Shown here piece after piece: positions 24,679-34,600 of a stretch of DNA of 64,000 nt. Positions within the stretch are counted from its first letter, which is position 1; each line of letters opens with the position of its first letter. The stretch is from Desulfopila aestuarii DSM 18488 (lineage in GTDB: Bacteria > Desulfobacterota > Desulfobulbia > Desulfobulbales > Desulfocapsaceae): contig NZ_FRFE01000005.1 in NCBI RefSeq assembly GCF_900143695.1, positions 124,001-188,000 on the forward strand, written 5' to 3'. Under the pieces are notes generated by a model. It saw only the letters and a program-made list of their open reading frames with translations, ran no database searches and was not told the origin of the DNA. A program made the position numbers and the translations under genes.

Positions 24679-27363
24679 ATGAACTTTTTCAGGCAACTAC
24701 CGGTTTCGTCATCTCGAGCCTGTACCGCTGTAAAGTTAACCGTGCTTTGCTTTGCTCTCTATTTCCTGCTTGCACCGTTGTCGGTTTCGGCCGCCACCCT
24801 TTCCACCGCTTTTCTCCCACTGAAAATTAACAGCGGCAAAGACGTGCAAGAACTCACCGTGCGCGCCGACAAACTCTTTTCCGAATCGCTCGCCGCCCAC
24901 GGTATCTCTCTTATGCCGCGCCCAAAGGCTGAGAGCATGGCGAACTATCAGGGTAGCTGGCCTCCACCGCCCGCAGCACTTCAATCTATCAGCAAAGCCA
25001 CCGGCAATGACAATGTGGCAGCTGGCAATCTGACCGTTATCGGCAAACAAATCAGTGTTGATTTGAAGGTCTTTGATGCATTAACCCCCAATAGTCCCAA
25101 ATACTTTTTCAGCAAAGCCAACAACGTCGATGAACTTACTACCGCCATCAACAGTGTCGTTCTTGATGTCCTGGCCTACACCGAACGCGATCTCAGAATC
25201 GGCACCATTGCTCCTGAAGGCAACAAACGGATCGATTCCGGCGCAATTCTCAGAAAGATCAATAGCAGGGCTGGCGGCGCCTATAACCCGGCAACCCTTC
25301 GGGAAGACCTTAAAGCCATCTACTCCATGGGTTATTTCAACGATGTCCAAATCGATGTTACCGACGGTCCGAAAGGTAAGAATGTGGTCTTCAAGGTTGT
25401 CGAAAAACCCACCATCGCCGCTGTTACCTTCAGCGGCACCGATGAACTGAGCGAAGAGGATGTCAAAGGTGCCGCTAATATCCGTGAGCACTTCATCCTC
25501 AATCCGGCCGCGGTAAATGCCGGGGCCGAAGCCATCAAGGAACTGTACAAGTCGAAAGGCTACTATAATACCACGGTCACTACCGACATCAGCTTTCCCA
25601 ACGAAGAGGGCGCAGTTGTCACCTACACTATCGACGAAGGTGAGAAAATCTATATCAAGGAAATCTCCTTTGATGGCAACAGCGCCTTTGACGACGACGA
25701 GCTTCGCGATCAGATCGAAACCAGCGAAAAGGGCTTCTTCAGCTGGATTACCGCATCTGGCCTGCTTGAGATGGACAAAATCAAGCAAGACGCAGCCAAG
25801 ATTGTCTCTTTCTACAATGACAACGGTTACATGGAAGCAAGGATCGGCGAACCGGTTATTCGCCAGGAAGAGGAATGGCTCTACCTGACCTTCAATATCG
25901 AAGAAGGACCGCGTTTTAAAGTAGGAACCGTCGATGTCAGCGGCGATCTCCTTGGTGACAAAGCTACTTTTGTCGATATGCTCACCATCCGTGATGAAGA
26001 ATATGTAAACCGCAGCGCCATCCGGGAAGACGTGATGGCCATTACCGACTATTATGCCGAAAAAGGCTACGCCTTTGCCGAAGCTCGGCCGGTGATGAAC
26101 AAATCCGCATCCGGTAGCAGGGTTGATCTCACCTATGTGATTAATAAGGGTGAGCTGGTCTATATCAACCGGATCATTATCAAGGGCAACACCCGTACCC
26201 GCGACAACGTTATCCGGCGTGAGATACGGCTGGCTGAAGGCGGGGTGTTTAACTCCAAAGCGTTGCGTGAATCGAGTCAGGCTCTTCAGCGGTTGCAGTT
26301 CTTTGAAGAAGTCAACATCACCCCCGAACCAACCATTGAGCCGGCCAAGATGAACATCAACATCGAAGTCAAAGAACGCTCTACCGGCACTTTCAGTATC
26401 GGCGCAGGCTACAGTTCGGTGGACGAAATTATTGTCATGGGTTCGATCTCCGAGAACAACTTCCTCGGCCGCGGTGACCAACTATCACTCAGTGCCAATG
26501 TCGGCGGTAAGAGTTCACGATACAATCTGGGCTACACCAACCCCCATCTCAATGATTCTGAACTGTCCTGGGGTGCAGATCTGTTCAACACCGAACGAGA
26601 GTATGACGATTATACCAAAAAGTCGAATGGCGGCGGCCTCCGTATCGGTTACCCGCTCATTGAAAAATGGCGTATCTTTGGCAACTACACCTATACTGAC
26701 ACTGATCTCTCCGATATCAGCGACGATGCCTCCTGGGTCATCACGGAGTCGGCTAAGGTTCCTGTAACCAGTTCAGTCGGAGTGTCACTTGTACGTGATA
26801 CCAGGAACAAAACATTTGGTGCCACCGAAGGTTCCAAACATATGATCAGTACCCAATATGCTGGTGGCCCCTTTGGCGGCGATGCCCAGTTTACCAAGAT
26901 CGAAGCATCTACCAGCTGGTATTTCCCGCTGATCTGGAAAACTGTCCTCCACCTCAAGGGTGCCGCCGGCCAAGCCTTTGAGAATGAGAATGATAAATTT
27001 CCCGTTTATGAAAGATTTTATCTGGGCGGTATCAACACGGTCCGTGGTTTTGAGTACGGCAAGATCAGCCCCATGAATGATGGCGACCGTATCGGTGGCG
27101 ACCAGATGTGGTATACCAATGTGGAGATTATCTTTCCAATCATTGAGGATCAAGGCATCCAGGGAATTACCTTCTTCGACGCCGGTCAGGTGTATGGTGA
27201 TGAAGATCAGCGATCAGACGACGACCCCGAATCGGCAGTCGGTCTTGGTATCCGCTGGCTCTCCCCCATGGGGCCCATCAGCGTTGTCTGGGGATATAAT
27301 CTTGATCCCAGGGATGATGAAGACTCCTCGGTCTTTGACTTCAGCATAGGCGGAACATTCTAA
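24679..27363 (+). CDS. bamA: Outer-membrane protein assembly factor BamA
   Basis: An 894-residue outer-membrane Omp85 protein that folds beta-barrels into the outer membrane. A signal peptide ends near SVSAATL. POTRA repeats follow from about residue 170 (IGTIAPEGNKRID, KGYYNTTV, IKEISFDGNSAFDDDEL, INRIIIKGNTRTRDNVIRREIRLAEG). The barrel starts near 565 with GTFSIGAGYSS. The lid-lock motif appears as INTVRGFEYG, and the chain ends with the aromatic signature FDFSIGGTF. About 140 residues between signal and first POTRA (STAFLPLKINSG...VDLKVFD) are extra compared with E. coli BamA and resemble a TolB/CsgG-N-like periplasmic module. The gene has its own terminator. Confidence 0.96.
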   Translation: MNFFRQLPVSSSRACTAVKLTVLCFALYFLLAPLSVSAATLSTAFLPLKINSGKDVQELTVRADKLFSESLAAHGISLMPRPKAESMANYQGSWPPPPAALQSISKATGNDNVAAGNLTVIGKQISVDLKVFDALTPNSPKYFFSKANNVDELTTAINSVVLDVLAYTERDLRIGTIAPEGNKRIDSGAILRKINSRAGGAYNPATLREDLKAIYSMGYFNDVQIDVTDGPKGKNVVFKVVEKPTIAAVTFSGTDELSEEDVKGAANIREHFILNPAAVNAGAEAIKELYKSKGYYNTTVTTDISFPNEEGAVVTYTIDEGEKIYIKEISFDGNSAFDDDELRDQIETSEKGFFSWITASGLLEMDKIKQDAAKIVSFYNDNGYMEARIGEPVIRQEEEWLYLTFNIEEGPRFKVGTVDVSGDLLGDKATFVDMLTIRDEEYVNRSAIREDVMAITDYYAEKGYAFAEARPVMNKSASGSRVDLTYVINKGELVYINRIIIKGNTRTRDNVIRREIRLAEGGVFNSKALRESSQALQRLQFFEEVNITPEPTIEPAKMNINIEVKERSTGTFSIGAGYSSVDEIIVMGSISENNFLGRGDQLSLSANVGGKSSRYNLGYTNPHLNDSELSWGADLFNTEREYDDYTKKSNGGGLRIGYPLIEKWRIFGNYTYTDTDLSDISDDASWVITESAKVPVTSSVGVSLVRDTRNKTFGATEGSKHMISTQYAGGPFGGDAQFTKIEASTSWYFPLIWKTVLHLKGAAGQAFENENDKFPVYERFYLGGINTVRGFEYGKISPMNDGDRIGGDQMWYTNVEIIFPIIEDQGIQGITFFDAGQVYGDEDQRSDDDPESAVGLGIRWLSPMGPISVVWGYNLDPRDDEDSSVFDFSIGGTF

Positions 27364-27398
27364 CATTCCGTAAACGTAGCTAAATAACGAATCACCAC

Positions 27399-27433
27399 GC
27401 CGGCTGCACCCAATGCAGCCGGCACTTTTTTTT
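27399..27433 (+). terminator. Rho-independent terminator after bamA
   Basis: Ten-base perfect arms GCCGGCTGCA (27399-27408) and TGCAGCCGGC (27414-27423) with a 5-base loop, followed by eight T (27426-27433). The tract ends only four bases before the predicted mfd start. Confidence 0.9.
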
Positions 27434-27437
27434 CAAG

Positions 27438-30400
27438 ATGATCCAGCAACTCCTCACCAAACTTCAACAGTCAAGCGTTACTCAGGTCAGTGGTCTGCGC
27501 GGCGCAAGCGGTGCCTGGCTCTGTGGCCAGCTGGGTAAAGAGGTGAGCTGCTGCTGCATCCTCCCCGACGAACATCTGGTTTCAGTATTTGAACAAGATC
27601 TCCGTCTCTTCACCGACAGCCGCGTCCTGGTCTATCCCGGTTACGAGATACCACCCTACACCCCGCTTAGTCCCGACCAACAGACCACGGCTGCCCGCCT
27701 TGCCACCTTGTATCAGCTGCGGGCTCACAATGAACGAACCATCGTCGTCACCTCGATAGAGGCGCTTTTACGAAAAGTCATCCCAATCGAAGTGCTGAGC
27801 CGGGCGGTCGAACTCCTTATGGCTGGTGAAGAGTGTGACCGCGACGATCTGCTCACACGCCTCACCCGACTTGGCTACGAGCAGGTCTCGCTGGTCCAGT
27901 CGGTTGGTGATGTGGCTGTTCGAGGCGGCATTCTCGATCTTTACCCACCACCTTTTGTCACGGGGGCGGGGGACGTACACGATGGGCCACTGCGTCTTGA
28001 TTTTTTTGGTGATACCATTGAATCTCTACGAATCTTTGACCCTATCAGCCAACGTTCAAGCGGTGAGCTTGAGGAAGCGATACTGCTCCCCGTCCATGAT
28101 GTGGTAATCGACCGCGACGAGGTCACGGCCCGTCGCATCGCCCGTCAGTTCAGGCACCACGCAGAAGAGCTCAATTGGGAGGAGAAAGAAGCCGCCCGTA
28201 TCTCTGAACGGGTCGCCACCGGGAGACGATTCGCCGGCATGGAGTTTTTTCTTCCCCTCTTCTATCACGAAGAGGGCAAAACCATCTCAACAGTCTTCGA
28301 CTATCTCCCGCAGGAGATGGTCATGGTCATGCTGGAGCCGGAAGCCATCAGCCAGAGCCTGCAGATGGTCTCGGAGCGGATCCACTCCAATTACCACGAA
28401 GCCGCCTTAGCCCAGCAACCTGCACTTTCGCCCGAATCGATCTTTGTCTCTACTGAGACCATCAACAGCCAGCTGGCCTCCCGCAAACAGCTGCTATTTA
28501 GCGATTTCAGCCACGACAGTGGAGCACAGCTATCGTTTTCGACAACCAACCATCAGCTGTTGAAGCAGGAGATATCACTGCAGCGAACCAGTCGCGGCCT
28601 GATCGCTCCTTTAAGCGATCGAATCAAGGGTTGGCAGGAACAGGATGATCTGGTGGTTCTCTGCTGCCGCTCCGGCCGTCACACAAAAAACCTGGCCGAG
28701 CTGCTCACCAAACATCACCACACTATCACCATCGCCGAACCGCCACTGGCAATCGATAGCCTCACAGCAGAACGTGGCAGCAGCCTGCTCCTTACCAATC
28801 ATGAGCTGTCCCACGGTTTTTCCCTTATCGACCAGCGCGTCCATTTTCTCTCAGAAAGTGAACTCTTTGGCGAAATGCGATTGGGTAGCAAGAAAAAGAG
28901 CAAACGCCAGAAAGGCGAACCGATCCGCTTTGCCGAGTTGCAAGACGGTGATATCGTCGTCCACCGCGACCACGGTCTTGGTTATTACCAGGGATTGCAG
29001 ACAATCGACATCCAGGGGATAACCAACGATTTCATGTTGATTGAGTACCGCGACGGCGACAAGCTCTACCTGCCGGTGGACCGCCTCAACCTCATCAGCC
29101 GCTATGAGGGGTTATCCGATAAAGAACCGAAAATCGATAAGCTCGGTACTCAGAACTGGAAGATCACCACCGCAAAAGTTAAAGAAGAGGTATGGAAAGT
29201 CGCCCACGAACTGCTGGATATCTACGCCCGTCGAGAAATGCAGCAGGGACGAAGTTTTTCCAAACCGGGCCCGCTTTTTGCCGAACTTGAAGAATCCTTC
29301 CCCTATGACGAGACCCCTGGCCAGGACAAGGCGATCACCGAGGTCATCACTGACCTCATCTCCGATCAGCCTATGGATCGATTGGTCTGCGGCGATGTCG
29401 GCTACGGCAAGACTGAGGTGGCGATTCGGGGCACCTTCAAGGTGGTTGAGGACGGCCTGCAGGTTGCGGTGCTGGTGCCGACCACAGTACTTGCCGAACA
29501 GCACACCAAGACCTTTCGCGAACGCCTTGCCGGTTTCCCGGTAACCGTGGAATGTATCAACCGGTTCCGAACACCGGCCGAACAACGTAAGACGCTCGCG
29601 GCCTTAAAAGATGGCAAAATAGACATTCTTATCGGAACCCACCGGTTGCTTTCCAAAGATGTGGTCTTCAAAAATCTCGGACTTCTCATCGTCGACGAAG
29701 AGCACCGTTTCGGCGTCGCTCACAAAGAACGAATCAAGAAGATGAGGAGTGAAGTCGATATCCTCACCCTCACCGCCACCCCCATCCCTCGTACCCTGCA
29801 GATGTCGCTTCTGGGTATCCGCGATCTCTCGGTCATTTCCAGCCCACCCGAGCACCGGCGGCCGGTAAAAACCTTCATCGCCCGCTATGACAACCTGGTG
29901 ATCAAGGAAGCAGTCAGCCGAGAACTTCGGCGTAAGGGCCAGGTCTTTTTTATCCATAACCGGGTCAAGTCGATCCACAAGATAGCCGGGGAGATCCAGA
30001 AGCTGGTACCCGAGGCCCGGGTGGCCATTGCCCACGGCCAGATGGCCGGCAAGGAACTTGAGGAAATCATGGTGGCCTTCGTGAATCGGGACATCGATGT
30101 CCTGGTCTGCACCACCATCGTCGAATCGGGTCTCGATATTCCTACTGCCAACACCATCATCATCAACCGTGCCGACATGCTGGGGTTGGCCGAGATCTAC
30201 CAGCTGCGCGGGCGAGTGGGTCGCTCCTCCACCCAATCCTTTGCCTACCTGCTGGTACCGTCCATTGACAGTCTGAAAAAAGATTCACGGGATCGATTGC
30301 GAGCCCTGATGGACTGCAATGAACTCGGCGGCGGCTTCAAACTCGCCATGAGTGATCTGCAGATCCGTGGCGGCGGTAATCTGCTCGGTATCTCCCAGTC

Positions 30401-30983
30401 AGGCCATATCGCCGCTATCGGTTATGACCTCTATCTCGACCTCCTGCAGAAAACGGTGGCCGACCTCAAGGCCCGGGCGTTGAAAGGCGATCTGGAACGG
30501 CCGGTCGACGAGCTCGATCCTGAGATCAACCTGCAGGTCTCAGCCTATATCCCGGAACCCTATATGATGGACATCAGCCAGCGCTACGTCACCTATCGAC
30601 GCATTGCCGCGCTGGTTAACGGCGACGAGACCGAGCACAGCGATCTGCAGGCGGAACTTGAGGACCGCTACGGACCGTTGCCGGAAGAGACCCATAACCT
30701 CTTCACTGTCGTTGCCCTGAAGAAACAGCTGGCTGCACTGAGAATCAATAAGCTTGAAAAGGGACGTGACACCCTTGTTTTCACCTTTGTTAACGACACC
30801 CCGGTCACCCCTGAGAAACTCCTCAACTATGTGCAGGGAAAAGCAGCCACCAGAAAAGGCGCCAAGACCAAACTCACCCCGGACGGACGGCTGGTGGTCT
30901 CTACACTGCTGCCCACCCCGGAAACGGTCTTCGGGGTAGCCCGCCAGATACTCACCGACCTGACGAAGATGACCCATGACTGA
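27438..30983 (+). CDS. mfd: Transcription-repair coupling factor
   Basis: A 1181-residue superfamily 2 translocase that removes RNA polymerase stalled at DNA lesions and recruits UvrA. The UvrB-like N-terminal module (VYPGYEIPPYTPLSPD, GGILDLYPP), the RNA-polymerase-binding region near 500-550 (GDIVVHRDHGLGYYQGL) and the RecG-like motor are present. Motor motifs include CGDVGYGKTEVA (Walker A), VDEEHRFGV (DEEH box), TATPIPRTLQMSL and QLRGRVGRSS. The C-terminal TRCF domain closes the chain. The predicted ATG directly follows the bamA terminator and has no Shine-Dalgarno sequence, which is unusual. It overlaps the HAD gene by 8 bp. Confidence 0.96.
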   Translation: MIQQLLTKLQQSSVTQVSGLRGASGAWLCGQLGKEVSCCCILPDEHLVSVFEQDLRLFTDSRVLVYPGYEIPPYTPLSPDQQTTAARLATLYQLRAHNERTIVVTSIEALLRKVIPIEVLSRAVELLMAGEECDRDDLLTRLTRLGYEQVSLVQSVGDVAVRGGILDLYPPPFVTGAGDVHDGPLRLDFFGDTIESLRIFDPISQRSSGELEEAILLPVHDVVIDRDEVTARRIARQFRHHAEELNWEEKEAARISERVATGRRFAGMEFFLPLFYHEEGKTISTVFDYLPQEMVMVMLEPEAISQSLQMVSERIHSNYHEAALAQQPALSPESIFVSTETINSQLASRKQLLFSDFSHDSGAQLSFSTTNHQLLKQEISLQRTSRGLIAPLSDRIKGWQEQDDLVVLCCRSGRHTKNLAELLTKHHHTITIAEPPLAIDSLTAERGSSLLLTNHELSHGFSLIDQRVHFLSESELFGEMRLGSKKKSKRQKGEPIRFAELQDGDIVVHRDHGLGYYQGLQTIDIQGITNDFMLIEYRDGDKLYLPVDRLNLISRYEGLSDKEPKIDKLGTQNWKITTAKVKEEVWKVAHELLDIYARREMQQGRSFSKPGPLFAELEESFPYDETPGQDKAITEVITDLISDQPMDRLVCGDVGYGKTEVAIRGTFKVVEDGLQVAVLVPTTVLAEQHTKTFRERLAGFPVTVECINRFRTPAEQRKTLAALKDGKIDILIGTHRLLSKDVVFKNLGLLIVDEEHRFGVAHKERIKKMRSEVDILTLTATPIPRTLQMSLLGIRDLSVISSPPEHRRPVKTFIARYDNLVIKEAVSRELRRKGQVFFIHNRVKSIHKIAGEIQKLVPEARVAIAHGQMAGKELEEIMVAFVNRDIDVLVCTTIVESGLDIPTANTIIINRADMLGLAEIYQLRGRVGRSSTQSFAYLLVPSIDSLKKDSRDRLRALMDCNELGGGFKLAMSDLQIRGGGNLLGISQSGHIAAIGYDLYLDLLQKTVADLKARALKGDLERPVDELDPEINLQVSAYIPEPYMMDISQRYVTYRRIAALVNGDETEHSDLQAELEDRYGPLPEETHNLFTVVALKKQLAALRINKLEKGRDTLVFTFVNDTPVTPEKLLNYVQGKAATRKGAKTKLTPDGRLVVSTLLPTPETVFGVARQILTDLTKMTHD

Positions 30984-31656
30984 TGACCTCGCCCCTATCC
31001 TCCCCGCAATCTCCTGGGACACTATCGATACCGTCCTGCTCGACATGGACGGGACGCTCCTAGACAGCTACTTTGACGATTTTTTCTGGGAAGAATATGT
31101 CCCGAAGGTCTTTGCCGAAGCCAATAATCTCACGCCCCAGGAGGCGCGTAAAGCGCTATTGGCCTGCTACCGGCGAGTTGAAAAAACATTGCAGTGGGCA
31201 GATCTCGACTACTGGTCGGATCAGCTCGGCCTCGATATCCCCGAGCTGAAATGCAAGATCGATCACCTCATCCAGGTCCACCCCTACGTGATCGATTTTC
31301 TAGATTTCCTTAAAAATATCGGCAAAACCATCTATCTCGTCACCAACGCCCACTCAAAGACCCTCGCCATAAAGCTTGGCAAAACCACAATCGGCCCGTA
31401 CTTTCACCGGATCATACCGGCCGAAGAAGTTGGCGAGGCCAAAGAGCAGCCAATCTTCTGGGAAAAACTCGAAAAAATGCTCGGATTTAACACAGACAGA
31501 ACCATGCTGGTCGACGACAACGCCAATGTTCTTACCGCAGCCCGCACCTATGGCCTCACTAACCTTATCTATGTGGCCAAACCCAGTTCTCGTCAACCGG
31601 TACGCTACTCAACAGAGTTTGCTTCCATTGTCTATTTCCGGGAACTGATTCAATAG
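30976..31656 (+). CDS. HAD hydrolase, YrfG-like nucleotidase
   Basis: A 226-residue haloacid-dehalogenase phosphatase. Motif I is LLDMDGTLLDS, motif II YLVTNAHS, and motif IV MLVDDNANV; the cap insertion lies between residues 35 and 105. The overall pattern, including KTIYLVTNAHSKTLAIKL, fits YrfG, which dephosphorylates GMP and IMP in E. coli; substrate transfer to this protein is tentative. Its start lies inside the end of mfd (8-bp overlap), so it is translated from the mfd transcript. Its last 92 bp overlap the opposite-strand activase gene. Confidence 0.88.
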   Translation: MTDDLAPILPAISWDTIDTVLLDMDGTLLDSYFDDFFWEEYVPKVFAEANNLTPQEARKALLACYRRVEKTLQWADLDYWSDQLGLDIPELKCKIDHLIQVHPYVIDFLDFLKNIGKTIYLVTNAHSKTLAIKLGKTTIGPYFHRIIPAEEVGEAKEQPIFWEKLEKMLGFNTDRTMLVDDNANVLTAARTYGLTNLIYVAKPSSRQPVRYSTEFASIVYFRELIQ

Positions 31657-34600
31657 CAGGTGGCCCTTCCCTGCGCGCTGCCCCGTGTATTTCCTGCCCC
31701 GTTTCTCCCCCCTTTCGGGTCTCGTTTCGCGGATATTTCAGATAGGGCAGAATCACTTCGTTCTTACTCCCTCCGGTGCCGTCGTAGGTAACGGACACCA
31801 CCGGCACCCCGGTTTTCTTCTCGATACGATCCCGCATCGCCTCGGTGACAAGGGAAGGACAACAAAGCGACGGACTGGTCTGGACAAAAAGCGACACATC
31901 GGGAAAATGTTTTTTGATGTAATGAATTTTCAGGATGTTGTCCATCGACTCGCCGGTATTTTCCGGCTGGATATTATACTCGCTGAGAACCTGTACAGGA
32001 TCGTCATCATAGGAAAAGACTTCCCCACCCAGAACTGGTGCAAAGATCCGCATATACGTTTTTTCCATCCGGCTCATAGTTGACAGCAGCGCCCTGTAAG
32101 CCAGAAGATCAAGATATTTCCCCTCATTGAACCATTTGCGAAAATAGGATGGGGCAATCATTTTGGCATACTCGCTGTAAGGGGTGGTGATCACCTCGCC
32201 GCCATGGATCTCGATGAACCGGACCAGATCCTGGTTCATGACCCGGTTATCTCGCACATAGAGATCACCGAAGATCGCTACCTTCGGCCTCCGGGTCACG
32301 GTTCTGGCAATCGCGCCAAAGCGGGAAACAATGAATCGCAAGGCATCTTCCTTTTCCCGCCCCTCCGCAAAAGCTGCCGATAACAGGGCAACACCTTCTG
32401 CCAGCACCCGGTCCGTCTCGCCGTTCTTTCGCTCATATGGCCTGATCCGGCAGGCGACCCGACGCAGCATCCCCCCTAGCATATAGGCAAAATAGGCGTT
32501 TGCCGCCGCCCGGAAGGAGATCTCGGCAAATGAGAGCTTCCCCACATAGACACCGGCCTCACCGAACCCTTGTTCCGTAATTATCGTCTTGATATGATGT
32601 GGATACAGGCGGATATTGCAGGATATGGTCGCATGGTTAAGCCAGAGGCTGCAGTCCGCCGGATTGAGGTCATGGCACCGCATGGTCTCTATATACCCCT
32701 GTGCCACGATGTTCAAGGGTAGACACTGACCGCTGTTATGGCGAAGCCCTTCCCTGATAATCCGGTGACTTTCCTCCATGAGTACAACCTTGTACCCTTC
32801 CCGTCTGAGTGTCGCAGCCAACAATCCACAGGTAATAGCGTCCCAGTTAGGAAAAATCAGATATTTACGGTTGAGCTCAGGGTCAAGACGCGGGTTGATG
32901 GTGGTGTAGTCGACATCCAGCCAGCGCCGCTTTTTCCTGTGGTGATTGCGAAATGAACGAACAGCCGCCTCGATCCTGGTCTCATAGCCAACGCTGGAAT
33001 CGTGTTCGTCAAGCTGCAGGATGAGATAAGGCTTATTGTGGCTGTCCATCACTTTCTTGAAATAGTCGATAACGAAAGCATCCGGGGTACACATAAATGA
33101 GGTTAAAAATACGGGATAAAGCATATCGCGCTGAGCAATCACCTCAGCAGCCTCAAGAATCCGCACCCCGTGCTCCCAGTGTATTTCGTCCAGGAGGGGC
33201 TGGATATGCGCCACCTCATCTCGTTTGTAGGAGAGCATGTCCTGATAGAAGGTATCGATCCCCAGTTTGTTGAATATAGTTGGGACATTACCGTTCAACC
33301 CAGGAGAGAGCACACTGTATGGTCTACCGACAAACACCACCTGAACATCAGAGCCGCCAGCTCTTCTCTCAGCCATCAGCCGGACCATTTGGCCCTTGCC
33401 CTCTTTCTTGAATTGGAGGGCCTTGTCGTACGCCTGGGCGACATCGAAAAAGTTCCAACGGTTCGGAACAATGTCCTTCATCATCCGGTAAAGTTCGATT
33501 TTGGTATGAAATGAAGTGTAGAGGTACCTGACTATAGGACGCAGTATCCGGTGTTCGATATCCCCAGCCATTGATGCGGTTAACGCCGGAAGAAACTGGG
33601 TATAGTAGCAGTACTGACGGCGGACATCTTTGGCTTTTTCTTCAAGAAAGGTAGGCAAAAAGATATAATCAGCCCGATCAAGCAACCAGGCGACATGACC
33701 GTGCATCGCCGTTATCGGCGCGCAGAATTCTGCGCGGGTCAGTTTTTTCCCCTGGACCTGGCCATCCCGACAGCCTTCACTGGTGACAGTGACAAGCCCC
33801 AGCTGATCGAAAAAAAATTGCCACATGGGGAGATCTTCCACCATGTGCACTGCCGCCGGCAGACCGATACGTATCTCACCTTCTTCTGTTTTCCGATGAA
33901 AGTGACAGACCCTGCGCCTTTCGTGTAACAGCTGGAAACTACCGGTGTTTGCTGAGACATAACTTTTCGTTCCATAGTCGCGGCCGCAGAGAAAGCCATA
34001 GGCAACCTCCGTTCCACCTACATCGGCAACACTGATCTTGCAATGGTTGGTGCAGATTTCACAAATCTCGCCCCGAATCTCTACCTTTTGGCGATAAAGC
34101 GAAAATCCCTTGAAATCTGTTGTGTTTTTCCCCTCATCTCTCAAGATCAGGGCGACGCCCAGCGCTCCGGTCAGATGACAGAATTTCGAGACGATAATCG
34201 GCCGCCCCAACCGTTGTTCAAAGGCTGCCACCAGGGCCTTGTTTTTAGCGGTCGCGCCCTGAAAGAACACGGTTTTGCCAATATGCTTTTCGCAAGCGAC
34301 TTTCTGCAGATAGTTTTCCCTGACGCCATGGAGAGCGGCAGCCAGCACCTCATCTACCGTGTAGCCAAGACTCAAATAGTGGTTGATGTCACGCTCCATA
34401 AACACCGTACAGCGATCGCTCACCATGGGCGCACGCTGGTTTTCCGCCCGTGACGAATAGTCCTCCACAGCGCAGCCGAGTTTGGCGGCCTGCTCCTCGA
34501 TAAATGAACCGGTACCCGCGGCGCAGACACTGTTCATGGTTGATGAGGTGACCCGACCATCCTGCAGGGTGGTGAACTTGGCATCCTGACCGCCAATCTC

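Noticed and set aside
25081-26481. 466-codon open frame opposite bamA
   Set aside because: It is an antisense shadow of a strongly conserved gene, with no family pattern or start signals.
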